DNA from: an uncultured Saprospiraceae bacterium
Lineage (GTDB): Bacteria; Bacteroidota; Bacteroidia; Chitinophagales; Saprospiraceae
Assembly (NCBI GenBank): GCA_937959095.1
Contig: CALGLY010000719.1
Coordinates: forward strand, 1 to 15,109
DNA: 15,109 nt
Reading direction: 5' to 3'
The notes beneath the pieces were generated by a model. That model did not search any database, was not told the DNA's origin, and was given only the letters and a program-made list of their open reading frames with translations. This document shows, piece by piece, positions 7,466 to 13,932 of the stretch. Made by a program: the position numbers and the translations under genes. How positions within the stretch are numbered: the first letter of the stretch is position 1; each line of letters begins with the position of its first letter.

Positions 7466-8479
7466 CTAACGCATATATTTTGGAAGTGTACCTTTTGTAC
7501 GAATATGCGTTGCTAAATTCAATAAATTTTCTCTTGGCTGTATTCCTTCTTTTTTCGCCTGTTCAATTTGAGTAAGAATATGTTCTGCTTGATTCAATTC
7601 AAATAAGGTGCTGACAAGTATATAAAGCTTAATTTCCTTACTGCGCCCACCTCCTCCTCGATGATATTCTTTTTGAAAGAAGGCGATTGCTTCTTCATAC
7701 TTATCCATGCTTGCATAAAGTCGGAATATCAAATCGACTAGATGATTATGTTTTCTATTTTTACTATACTCATCACTATCGAATCGTTTTCCTTCAGTTG
7801 GTGGTGTATAGCCATGTTGGTTGAGTAGATGTTTAGTTCGATGAAGTGCCAACACTTGAAGGTCTTCATTATTTTTAAGCTCTTTTATAAATACATTATA
7901 TAAACTTTGCTTGAGGATATTGCCATCTGAAGGACCAAGTGCTAGTCGAATAGCTGTTTTGATAAAATCTGTTTCGCTTTTTGATTCATATAAAAATCGA
8001 AGAACAGTAGCATAAAAGTCTTGCGAATCAACGCTAATAGAACGAAATGGATCGAAGGTATTAAAATGAGCATATTCACAAGCTTCCGAAAGCAGTTGAT
8101 AAAGTGCTGTAAGCAAATCTGCTTGCAAGGAAATATTACGGTCGCGGCGATTAAAATTATTGAGTTCTTTATAATAGCGTTTTACCTTGAATCGCCATTT
8201 GGAACGTTCCGCTTTCGGCACTACTTTATTGGAGACATAGTAATACTCTAGTCGTACATGTTCAATAAACGTATGGATTTCTGTTTCCAACTCGATGAGT
8301 GTTGCCGCTTGTTTTTTTACTGTTTTTGCTTTCGCTTGTTTTGGATTTTGTATCAGGTTATCAATATCATATTCTTCCTTCTTCGCTTTGGGTACGCGCT
8401 TGTACAATTCCACCGCTACTTTAATGATTTCTGCTTTACTTTGCTTACCGAGTATTGTCCTTAGCTCTGCTACTTTCAT
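7466..8479 (-). CDS. Hypothetical helical protein, 337 residues
   Basis: I do not recognise a family. The start chosen is the ATG at 8477-8479. A longer frame reaches 8632, but its extra 51 residues are unlike a protein N-terminus and overlap the 3' end of the phosphatase gene. The N-terminus (1-46) has an L-x-x-x-S-K-A-E-I-I-x-x-A-x-E-L-Y pattern, a SAP-like helix pair followed by Y-D-x-D-N-L-I. It weakly recalls some uncharacterised Bacteroidota families. Next comes a Lys-rich linker (47-57) and then mostly alpha-helix to the end. Y-E-E-A-I-A-F-F-Q-K at 261-270, preceding a Gly4 turn (275-278), resembles a TPR helix. No signal peptide or membrane segment; probably cytosolic. It follows the phosphatase gene by 79 bp on the same strand, so co-transcription is plausible. 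Confidence 0.75.
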   Translation of the reverse strand: MKVAELRTILGKQSKAEIIKVAVELYKRVPKAKKEEYDIDNLIQNPKQAKAKTVKKQAATLIELETEIHTFIEHVRLEYYYVSNKVVPKAERSKWRFKVKRYYKELNNFNRRDRNISLQADLLTALYQLLSEACEYAHFNTFDPFRSISVDSQDFYATVLRFLYESKSETDFIKTAIRLALGPSDGNILKQSLYNVFIKELKNNEDLQVLALHRTKHLLNQHGYTPPTEGKRFDSDEYSKNRKHNHLVDLIFRLYASMDKYEEAIAFFQKEYHRGGGGRSKEIKLYILVSTLFELNQAEHILTQIEQAKKEGIQPRENLLNLATHIRTKGTLPKYMR

Positions 8480-8558
8480 AGAATAGAAAAAATTTGAATT
8501 GCCTAATTTGATTGGAAGTATTGACACAAATATATTGCTTTTGAAAAGGAAACTCTTA

Positions 8559-9371
8559 TTAATTTTCTTCCGAATAATACACCTCCCGCACCACCTCCAA
8601 CAATTCCGCGTGAATAGCAGGAGTTGCCGCAATCACTTCACCACCGAAAAGGTAATCTGTGCCACCTCGATAGTCGGTAAGAATTCCACCTGCTTCTTGC
8701 ACGAGTAGGATACCTGCCGCAACATCCCAAGCATTAATCGCGCCTTCAAAATAAGCATCGAATCGACCCGCTGCCACAAATGCCAAATCGAGTGCTGCCG
8801 AACCAAAGCGTCGGATTCCTCTGGAGTGTTGTTTCAGATAATCGACTACTTTCAGATTTTTAGTTACCCGCGCTTGTTCATTGAAAGGGAAACCTGTGAC
8901 AAAAAGCGAAGCTTGAAAATTAGGCGAATTACTCACACGTATACGTTGCCCATTCAGATACGCGCCACCACCAAGGGTAGCCGTGAAGCATTCATCGGAA
9001 GCAGGATTGTAAATAATGCCAAGTACGAGTTGGTCATTATGAAGCAAACCAACACTCACCCCAAAATGCGGAAGCCCATGCAAATAGTTGGTCGTACCAT
9101 CCAACGGATCAATAATCCAAGTGGCAGCGCTCGCCTTATTTTGCACCGTCTCCTCTTCGGTAATGAAAGTAGCAGTTGGTAAAATTTTCTGTAAACCTTC
9201 TACCAAAATGACTTCCGCTTGTTTATCCACATAACTGACTAGGCTGTTCAGTGCTTTGTCTTCTATTTGTTCGCTAGTCACTTTGCTTTGTTCGGCACGC
9301 ATAAAGGCACCTGCTTGTTTCACGATTGGGAGTGCTTGTTGTAATAAATCTTGTAATTGTGTGGTGTTCAT
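8559..9371 (-). CDS. Inositol monophosphatase family protein
   Basis: 270 residues, typical of the Mg2+-dependent IMPase/SuhB superfamily, which hydrolyses inositol phosphates or related sugar or nucleotide phosphates. All metal-site motifs are present: F-I-T-E-E-E at 69-74, W-I-I-D-P-L-D-G-T-T-N at 85-95 (Asp88 and Asp91), G-G-G-A-Y-L-N-G at 134-141, and W-D-V-A-A-G at 215-220 (Asp216). The start ATG at 9369-9371 gives the normal N-terminal helix. Substrate cannot be told from sequence: myo-inositol-1-phosphatase, 3'(2'),5'-bisphosphate nucleotidase-like or SuhB-like roles are all possible. The DPLDGTTNYLHG form favours the classical IMPase branch. Cytosolic. Confidence 0.95.
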   Translation of the reverse strand: MNTTQLQDLLQQALPIVKQAGAFMRAEQSKVTSEQIEDKALNSLVSYVDKQAEVILVEGLQKILPTATFITEEETVQNKASAATWIIDPLDGTTNYLHGLPHFGVSVGLLHNDQLVLGIIYNPASDECFTATLGGGAYLNGQRIRVSNSPNFQASLFVTGFPFNEQARVTKNLKVVDYLKQHSRGIRRFGSAALDLAFVAAGRFDAYFEGAINAWDVAAGILLVQEAGGILTDYRGGTDYLFGGEVIAATPAIHAELLEVVREVYYSEEN

Positions 9372-9388
9372 TTTTTCTTTTTTACTTG

Positions 9389-9413
9389 AACGCAGAGACG
9401 CGAAGACGCAGAG
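9389..9413 (+). repeat. 8-bp-unit GC-rich dispersed repeat, copy 1
   Basis: Three 8-bp units in the order CGCAGAGA, CGCGAAGA, CGCAGAG, preceded by AA. An inverted copy with the same A-B-A order lies at 12724-12748. Its GC content stands out from the AT-rich flanks. This copy lies 18 bp upstream of the phosphatase ATG. Confidence 0.65.
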
Positions 9414-9639
9414 TTTTTTTAAGTATGATAAAGAAAACCTACTTTTTCGACCTCATTTCTTTTAGTGTAGAAAGTGGGAAAAAAACGTTAAAAATACTAC
9501 ACTGTTTGAGCTAAAAATCACTTCAAGAAAAAGGGATGGGAGTTGTAACAGATAACAGTGATTTGCAAAACAATTCGCTAAAGCGAGTTTGTAGGATTTA
9601 GTTTTTTTGCCGCTTTCGTAGCGTTAAGAAAGAAATGCA

Positions 9640-9687
9640 GTCTTGACTTTTTTTGGTTCGTTTTTTGTGTCAAGACAAAAAATGAAC
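9640..9687. repeat. Palindromic element with two mutually exclusive hairpins
   Basis: GTCTTGAC (9640-9647) pairs exactly with GTCAAGAC (9669-9676). Alternatively 9656-9668 (GTTCGTTTTTTGT) pairs at 12 of 13 positions with 9675-9687 around the loop GTCAAG. The two helices share bases, so only one can form. It looks like a dispersed intergenic palindrome rather than a gene-specific attenuator. Confidence 0.5.
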
Positions 9688-9749
9688 ACGCCCCTATTGG
9701 ATCGCATCAATTTCTAATATTTGTGATTTGTGCATGTAAAAATAGCAAT

Positions 9750-9777
9750 AAAAAAAGGGAAGCAATAGATGCTCCCC
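9750..9777 (-). terminator. Rho-independent terminator of the blaI-M56 operon
   Basis: On the minus strand GGGGAGCA pairs with TGCTTCCC (one G-U pair) around the loop TCTAT, followed directly by seven T. The hairpin occupies 9757-9777 and the T-tract 9750-9756. It begins 53 bp beyond the M56 stop codon. Confidence 0.82.
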
Positions 9778-9830
9778 TTCATAAACAAATCGGGTGATTA
9801 ATAATTACAGGACAAAAAACTAAAAGAATA

Positions 9831-12173
9831 CTACAACGTCCCGTGTATTTTCATTTTTAGATATTGTTCCAAAGTCAAATCAGTCATGCCTTTTGCTCTT
9901 GCGCGTTTCACTACACTCGGAGTCACGCCATGAATTCGGAGCTTGATTGCTTGTTGCAAGGAAATATCTCTGAATCCTAAATCTCGAAAACCTTCTATGA
10001 AATCGGTATCAACACCATGAATAGCACAAGACTTAATTTTATCGGCTGGAATATCGGTATAGCCCATGCGCTGTAGCGAAGCAATGAATTCCGTAGAGAC
10101 ACCATGAATTTTAAAAGCAATCAAATCATCAATATCTTCTAAATTATAACCTGCTTTTTTGATGCGATTGATATAACTTTTACTCACGCCATGAATAGCT
10201 GCGGACTTAATTTCGTGAGCAGAAAGATTATTGAAACCAACACTAGCTAAGGATTCTACCAAGTCTTGATTGACACCATGAATTTTAAAAGCAATCAAAT
10301 CATCAATATTTTCTAAATCATAACCCGCCTTTTTGATGCGATTGATATAACTCTTGTTCACACCATGAATAGCTGCTGACTTAATATCATGTGCAGAAAG
10401 ATTTTTGAAACCAATACTAGCCAGCGATTCTACTAAGTCTCGATTGACACCATGAATTTTGAATTTTACAAAATCCTGAAAAAGAAGATTGCGATAACCA
10501 AGCGAGCGAATTTCTTTTACATAGTCTGCTTCTACGCCATGAATACTTCCTTTCAGCAAGTCGTCCATATCTAAATCATCAAAACCAACACTTCCCATAT
10601 CATCAATATAGGCACGGCCTACTCCATGAATTTTTAGCTTCACGAGTTGATCCACCGAATTATCTGTGAAACCATTTGCTTTTAGCGCAGGGAGTTGTTC
10701 TTCCAGATAATCTTGTGTGAGGCCATGAATCGCTAATTTTTTTAATTGACTTTTCGATATATTCCTATATCCTTGCTGCGCCATATACTGGAAGTAGGCT
10801 TTGTTGATATTCGCCATGAATAGATGAAGCAATAACTCATCTTCCATATTGGAGTAGCCTTGTTGTTGCTTCAAATAATTTTGAAAGGATTCATTGATGG
10901 TAAAGTTATACTTCCCAAAATCGCCTTCGCTACCAATTACCTTGTTGAAGTTTACCTCTCCTGCATCTCTTGTTAATTTCGTTGCAGTACTTCCTGCTGA
11001 TAGACCAGTAAATTCGTTGACATCAAAACATCTAGTGCATGACCATATGGAAGTCTTCGACATAGTTTCAAAACGGATACAAATTTCAGCCCCATCGCGT
11101 TCTGCATACCACATTCCTCTTGCTCCATCGGTAGTTGAATCGAAGCTTGATTTTACTGTTTCATTTTTTGCGGTTGCCTTTTTTTCTTCTTTTTCCGATT
11201 TAACAGTTTGGTGTTCTGTTTGGGAGATTTGTTTTTCTTGAGTAGTTGCTTTCACGGGATTCAAAGCAATAACGGATAAACCGAGAATAGGAAATAGTAT
11301 TAAATATTTCCAACTAGAACGAACGGATGATTTCTTTGCATTCATCATGTTGATGCGTTTTTTTAAAAATGATTGATTATAATTCATAGCCAGTCCAATC
11401 GGGTATTGCGGTACTGACACTTTCAATAAATTCAGTTGATAAGAACTTGGCGCAGTGCCTTGTCCTAGCATAGTGCTATCAGTCAGAAATTCTAAATTGT
11501 TTTCGATGAGTTTTCGATATTGCCAAGCGGCAGGATTGAACCACTGTAGCACCACCAAGATTTCTGCCAATATCATATCCAAACTATGCACTTGCTGGAT
11601 ATGAATTTTTTCATGTTCGATAATTTGGTTGTAGGTTTCCCATTCATATTTTTCAGGATTGATGAAGATGAAATTCAAAAACGAATAAGGCGGTTCATCT
11701 TTATCGAGTTCCACAATTCGGTAGCCTTCATCTTTCAAACTTGGGAGTCGAATGATTTTAGAAATCAGTGTTCCTAATTGTATCAATAGATTAATTCCAA
11801 AAAGAAATAGTCCCGCCAAATAGATGTACCATAGACTTTGCCAAAGATCAAAATTGGAAAATAAATTAGGTTTTGTGGCTTCACTAGGCGAAGCTGTATT
11901 TTTTGTGCGAATATCTCCAATTGCTTCTATTGGAGTAGAATTTGCAATTTCCGTATTTGGGAGCGACGAAATTTCCGTTCCTAAAGTGGTAACGGCTTGC
12001 CAGCTTGCAAATTCTTGTGGAATTTGATATAGGGGAAGTAAAAAACAAATTATAGCACCGAACAGTAACATCCATCGATTGAGCAAAAAAAAGGTTTCTT
12101 TTTCAAGTAACAATTTGTAAAGCAGAAAAAAGCCAACTAAGAGGAGCGCGACGTGCAGCGTATATGGTATCAT
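9831..12173 (-). CDS. M56-family (BlaR1-like) membrane metallopeptidase with IHGV repeats
   Basis: 780 residues. Membrane helices lie at about 4-20, 32-49, 112-135 and 288-305. The cytoplasmic loop holds the zinc motif H187-E-K-I-H191 and, 36 residues on, N-L-E228-F-L-T-D, whose Glu is the likely third ligand. In the BlaR1/MecR1 family this protease, once its sensor is triggered, leads to inactivation of the partner BlaI repressor. After the last helix come a Lys/Glu-rich linker (about 311-340), a domain at about 350-440 (W355-Y-A-E, an L-T-R-D-A-G strand at 400-405, F-G-K-Y-N-F at 419-424), then about ten repeats of 29 residues starting I-H-G-V (482-780). No penicillin-binding SxxK sensor domain is present, so the signal is probably not a beta-lactam. 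It follows the BlaI gene by 50 bp: one operon. Domain plan resembles repeat-bearing M56 proteins of Bacteroidota and Acidobacteria. Confidence 0.9.
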   Translation of the reverse strand: MIPYTLHVALLLVGFFLLYKLLLEKETFFLLNRWMLLFGAIICFLLPLYQIPQEFASWQAVTTLGTEISSLPNTEIANSTPIEAIGDIRTKNTASPSEATKPNLFSNFDLWQSLWYIYLAGLFLFGINLLIQLGTLISKIIRLPSLKDEGYRIVELDKDEPPYSFLNFIFINPEKYEWETYNQIIEHEKIHIQQVHSLDMILAEILVVLQWFNPAAWQYRKLIENNLEFLTDSTMLGQGTAPSSYQLNLLKVSVPQYPIGLAMNYNQSFLKKRINMMNAKKSSVRSSWKYLILFPILGLSVIALNPVKATTQEKQISQTEHQTVKSEKEEKKATAKNETVKSSFDSTTDGARGMWYAERDGAEICIRFETMSKTSIWSCTRCFDVNEFTGLSAGSTATKLTRDAGEVNFNKVIGSEGDFGKYNFTINESFQNYLKQQQGYSNMEDELLLHLFMANINKAYFQYMAQQGYRNISKSQLKKLAIHGLTQDYLEEQLPALKANGFTDNSVDQLVKLKIHGVGRAYIDDMGSVGFDDLDMDDLLKGSIHGVEADYVKEIRSLGYRNLLFQDFVKFKIHGVNRDLVESLASIGFKNLSAHDIKSAAIHGVNKSYINRIKKAGYDLENIDDLIAFKIHGVNQDLVESLASVGFNNLSAHEIKSAAIHGVSKSYINRIKKAGYNLEDIDDLIAFKIHGVSTEFIASLQRMGYTDIPADKIKSCAIHGVDTDFIEGFRDLGFRDISLQQAIKLRIHGVTPSVVKRARAKGMTDLTLEQYLKMKIHGTL
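9834..10730 (-). repeat. 29-residue IHGV protein repeats, about ten units
   Basis: Units start at residues 482 (33 long), 515, 544, 573, 602, 631, 660, 689, 718 and 747, and a stub I-H-G-T-L ends the protein. Consensus: I-H-G-V-x-x-x-[FYL]-[IV]-x-x-[IL]-x-x-x-G-[FY]-x-[DN]-[IL], then a second helix. Each unit looks like a helix-turn-helix pair, so the array should form a solenoid, probably outside the membrane. This is the likely sensor or partner-binding part. Confidence 0.85.
10110..10457 (-). repeat. 174-bp tandem duplication within the IHGV repeat array
   Basis: 10284-10457 (residues 573-630, units 4-5) and 10110-10283 (residues 631-688, units 6-7) are nearly identical at DNA and protein level. 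Units 4 and 6 share L-V-E-S-L-A-S and units 5 and 7 share S-Y-I-N-R-I-K-K-A-G-Y. The array therefore recently grew by a two-unit block of 58 codons. Confidence 0.85.
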
Positions 12174-12223
12174 GATTTTGCCTATATGATTTTGAAAATG
12201 AATTTGCTAGAAATGTCGAAGTG

Positions 12224-12571
12224 CTATTTTTTCCCTTTTATCATTTCAATAATTTCTTCTAATTCTGCTGGCGATATTTTTTCCCCCTTTGCAAAATGCG
12301 CGACTAGGCTTTTGTACGAATTGCCATAATAGCCATCAAGTACATCTTCCAGATATGCCTCTCTAGAAATGAGTGGATGATACTGATGGGAACCGCCAAC
12401 AGCGTCATGTCCTACAAATCCTTTTTTCTGCAAAATCCGAATCATGGTAGAAACCGTATTGTAATGTGGTTTCGGTTCGGGTAGCTCCTCGATGATTTCT
12501 TTGACAAATGCTTTTTCTAATTGCCAAAGTACTTGCATCAATTGTTCTTCTCGCTTGGCTAGTTTTTTCAT
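12224..12571 (-). CDS. BlaI/MecI/CopY-family transcriptional repressor
   Basis: 115 residues, close to the usual 120 or so. The N-terminal winged helix (about 5-70) includes L-M-Q-V-L-W at 11-16, a recognition-helix region H-Y-N-T-V-S-T-M-I-R-I-L at 36-47, and the wing G-F-V-G-H-D at 51-56. The C-terminal dimerisation helices include S-L-V-A-H-F-A-K-G-E-K-I-S at 88-100. The family binds dyads as a dimer and is removed when the partner M56 protease is activated. The M56 gene follows by 50 bp. Three copies of a 16-bp dyad cover the promoter just upstream, so autoregulation is very likely. I leave the gene name blank because the signal is unlikely to be a beta-lactam. Confidence 0.95.
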   Translation of the reverse strand: MKKLAKREEQLMQVLWQLEKAFVKEIIEELPEPKPHYNTVSTMIRILQKKGFVGHDAVGGSHQYHPLISREAYLEDVLDGYYGNSYKSLVAHFAKGEKISPAELEEIIEMIKGKK

Positions 12572-12573
12572 GT

Positions 12574-12653
12574 AACTAATATTTTAGTTCAAAGTTAAAC
12601 TAAAATATTAGTTGATGCAAGTTTTGAAAGATATTTAAACTAAAATATTAGTT
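12574..12653 (-). promoter_or_regulatory. Three identical 16-bp dyads, probable BlaI operators
   Basis: AACTAAAATATTAGTT occurs at 12598-12613 and 12638-12653, and its exact reverse complement at 12574-12589. Each is a perfect AACTAA/TTAGTT dyad with a 4-bp centre. The outer ACTA...TAGT matches the outer bases I recall for staphylococcal bla/mec operators (ACTACA/TGTAGT). Site 1 begins 2 bp upstream of the repressor ATG, site 2 fills the spacer between the -33 and -7 boxes, and site 3 lies upstream of the -33 box. Confidence 0.85.
12590..12621 (-). promoter_or_regulatory. Promoter of the blaI-M56 operon
   Basis: On the minus strand CTTG (12618-12621) and TAACTTTG (12590-12597) are 20 bp apart. 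The second fits the Bacteroidota -7 box TAnnTTTG exactly and the first is one base off the -33 TTTG. Only 18 nt separate the -7 box from the ATG, so the leader is about a dozen bases and lies within operator 1. Confidence 0.75.
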
Positions 12654-12873
12654 GATTATTTTAGAAAACATTTTTGCTCTATAGGTATTCGACTTCAAGT
12701 TCGCCTGTCCATTATAAATATTTCTCTGCGCCTCCGCGCCTCTGCGTTCTATTATACAATCCGTAATCAAAAAGGCTGCTGCCCAATTCTTGCAAAGAGC
12801 CATTCATCATATCTTAGAATAACGGTATCTTGCCTTTGGAATATTATATATTAACAAAAATCATAATATATTA
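12654..12873. other. Remainder of the divergent blaI-thrB intergenic region
   Basis: 220 bp with no gene, part of a 302-bp gap that starts at 12572. It holds the second copy of the 8-bp-unit repeat (12724-12748) and an AT-rich leader before thrB with imperfect dyad symmetry (about 12841-12872). I found no clear -33/-7 promoter or riboswitch for thrB. Confidence 0.5.
12724..12748 (-). repeat. 8-bp-unit GC-rich dispersed repeat, copy 2 (inverted)
   Basis: Read on the minus strand: AA then CGCAGAGG, CGCGGAGG, CGCAGAG. This is the same A-B-A arrangement as 9389-9413, in inverted orientation about 3.3 kb away. The pair flanks the blaI-M56 operon. Confidence 0.65.
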
Positions 12874-13809
12874 ATGAGAACAGGCCTAAAAGTATTTGCA
12901 CCTGCCACGGTAGCAAACGTAGCTTGTGGTTTTGATATACTAGGCTTTGCACTAGATAAACCAGGCGACGAAATCATTGCACGTTTTTCGGATACACCCG
13001 GTTTGCGAATTACTGCTATCACAGGAACGAAAGGAAAAAAACTCCCCTACGAGTTAGAGAAGAATACTGCGGGATTTGCCGCTATGCAATTTCTAAAACA
13101 TATCGGAGAAGAAGAGCGTGGTATTGAAATGGAGATTCATAAGAAGATGCCTTTCGGTAGTGGACTTGGTTCTAGTGCTGCAAGTGCCGTAGCAGGTGTG
13201 ATGGCGATGAACGAACTCTTTCGTTGCCCACTCGAAAAACGACAATTGCTTCGCTTTGCAGTAGAAGGCGAACAGATTGCAGATGGCGCATTTCATGCCG
13301 ATAATGTTGCACCTTCCTTAATAGGTGGTATCATTCTGATTCGAGATAATCCAACTTTAGATGTGCATCGCTTGGCTGTTCCGAAGGGATTGCAAGTGGT
13401 AGTTGTGCATCCTAAGATTAAGATTCTTACAAAAGATGCTCGTGCTATCTTGAGTGATACGACTTCTTTGAAACAACATATTCAGCAAAATGGAAATCTT
13501 GGTGGTTTGATTGTTGGCTTGTTTCATTCGGATTTCGACCTTATCAGTCGGTCTCTTCAGGATGTAATCATAGAGCCACAACGTGCCAAATTGATTCCTA
13601 ACTTCTATGAAGTGAAAGATGCAGCACTAAAGAATGGTGCATTGGGTTGTAGTATTTCAGGAGCTGGACCTTCTATTTTCGCACTTTGTGCCAATACCCT
13701 CATTGCCGAAAATGTAGCCAAGGCGATGCAACAAACCTTCTTTGATAATAAAGTAAGAAGCGAAATATTCATTTCAGGCATCAATCAAGAAGGTGCCATT
13801 AAGAGATAA
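12874..13809 (+). CDS. thrB: Homoserine kinase
   Basis: 311 residues. A GHMP-superfamily kinase that phosphorylates L-homoserine with ATP to O-phosphohomoserine, the fourth step from aspartate to threonine; cytosolic. Motif 1 is A-P-A-T-V-A-N-V-A-C-G-F-D at 9-21. The ATP-binding glycine/serine loop is P93-F-G-S-G-L-G-S-S101. The C-terminal motif is G-C-S-I-S-G-A-G-P-S at 258-267. All are intact and length is normal. The ATG at 12874 begins directly with the conserved N-terminus; no Shine-Dalgarno is seen, as is usual in this phylum. thrC follows after 123 bp on the same strand. The expected upstream thrA (aspartokinase-homoserine dehydrogenase) is not in the window; its place is taken by the divergent blaI-M56 operon. 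Confidence 0.97.
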   Translation: MRTGLKVFAPATVANVACGFDILGFALDKPGDEIIARFSDTPGLRITAITGTKGKKLPYELEKNTAGFAAMQFLKHIGEEERGIEMEIHKKMPFGSGLGSSAASAVAGVMAMNELFRCPLEKRQLLRFAVEGEQIADGAFHADNVAPSLIGGIILIRDNPTLDVHRLAVPKGLQVVVVHPKIKILTKDARAILSDTTSLKQHIQQNGNLGGLIVGLFHSDFDLISRSLQDVIIEPQRAKLIPNFYEVKDAALKNGALGCSISGAGPSIFALCANTLIAENVAKAMQQTFFDNKVRSEIFISGINQEGAIKR

Positions 13810-13810
13810 A

Positions 13811-13913
13811 AGGTATTAGGTACAAGGTATTAAGTCTTCTTAGTAGTTTTCTTAATACCTGATACCTGATACCTGATACCTGATACCTGCCCGTTCGCGG
13901 AGCAGGCGGGCTT
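13811..13913. repeat. thrB-thrC intergenic element: 7-bp tandem repeat with hairpin and GC-rich module
   Basis: AGGTATTAAG (13825-13834) pairs exactly with CTTAATACCT (13851-13860). The right arm is extended by four GATACCT units (13861-13888), while the left arm has one diverged extra unit (from 13811). The end merges into a GC-rich module (13886-13913) also seen at 5939-5965. It could act as a processing hairpin or partial terminator between thrB and thrC, but its composition marks it as a dispersed repeat. Confidence 0.7.
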
Positions 13914-13932
13914 AATACCAAAATTATAAAAG

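Larger units (their letters stand above)
9372..9749. other. Gene-free region between the phosphatase start and the M56 terminator
   Basis: No credible gene. It contains the 8-bp-unit GC repeat at 9389-9413 directly upstream of the phosphatase gene, a small TCGCT/AGCGA palindrome (9575-9586), and a double hairpin element at 9640-9687. No convincing -33/-7 promoter was found for the phosphatase. Confidence 0.55.

Noticed and set aside
8480..8632. N-terminal extension of the 337-residue protein to 388 residues
   Set aside because: The extra 51 residues are Cys/Trp/Arg-rich without conserved look, overlap the phosphatase 3' end by 74 bp, and the internal ATG at 8479 begins a sensible helix.
10894..11241. 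Plus-strand open frame of 115 residues
   Set aside because: It lies wholly antisense to the well-supported M56 gene and resembles no family.
9831..12173. Beta-lactam sensor BlaR1/MecR1 and a linked resistance locus
   Set aside because: The protease half fits, but the C-terminus is helical repeats without SxxK or other penicillin-binding motifs, and no beta-lactamase gene is near.
13811..13913. Possible CRISPR array
   Set aside because: The units are 7 bp and directly adjacent, with no spacers and no cas genes. This is a simple tandem repeat.
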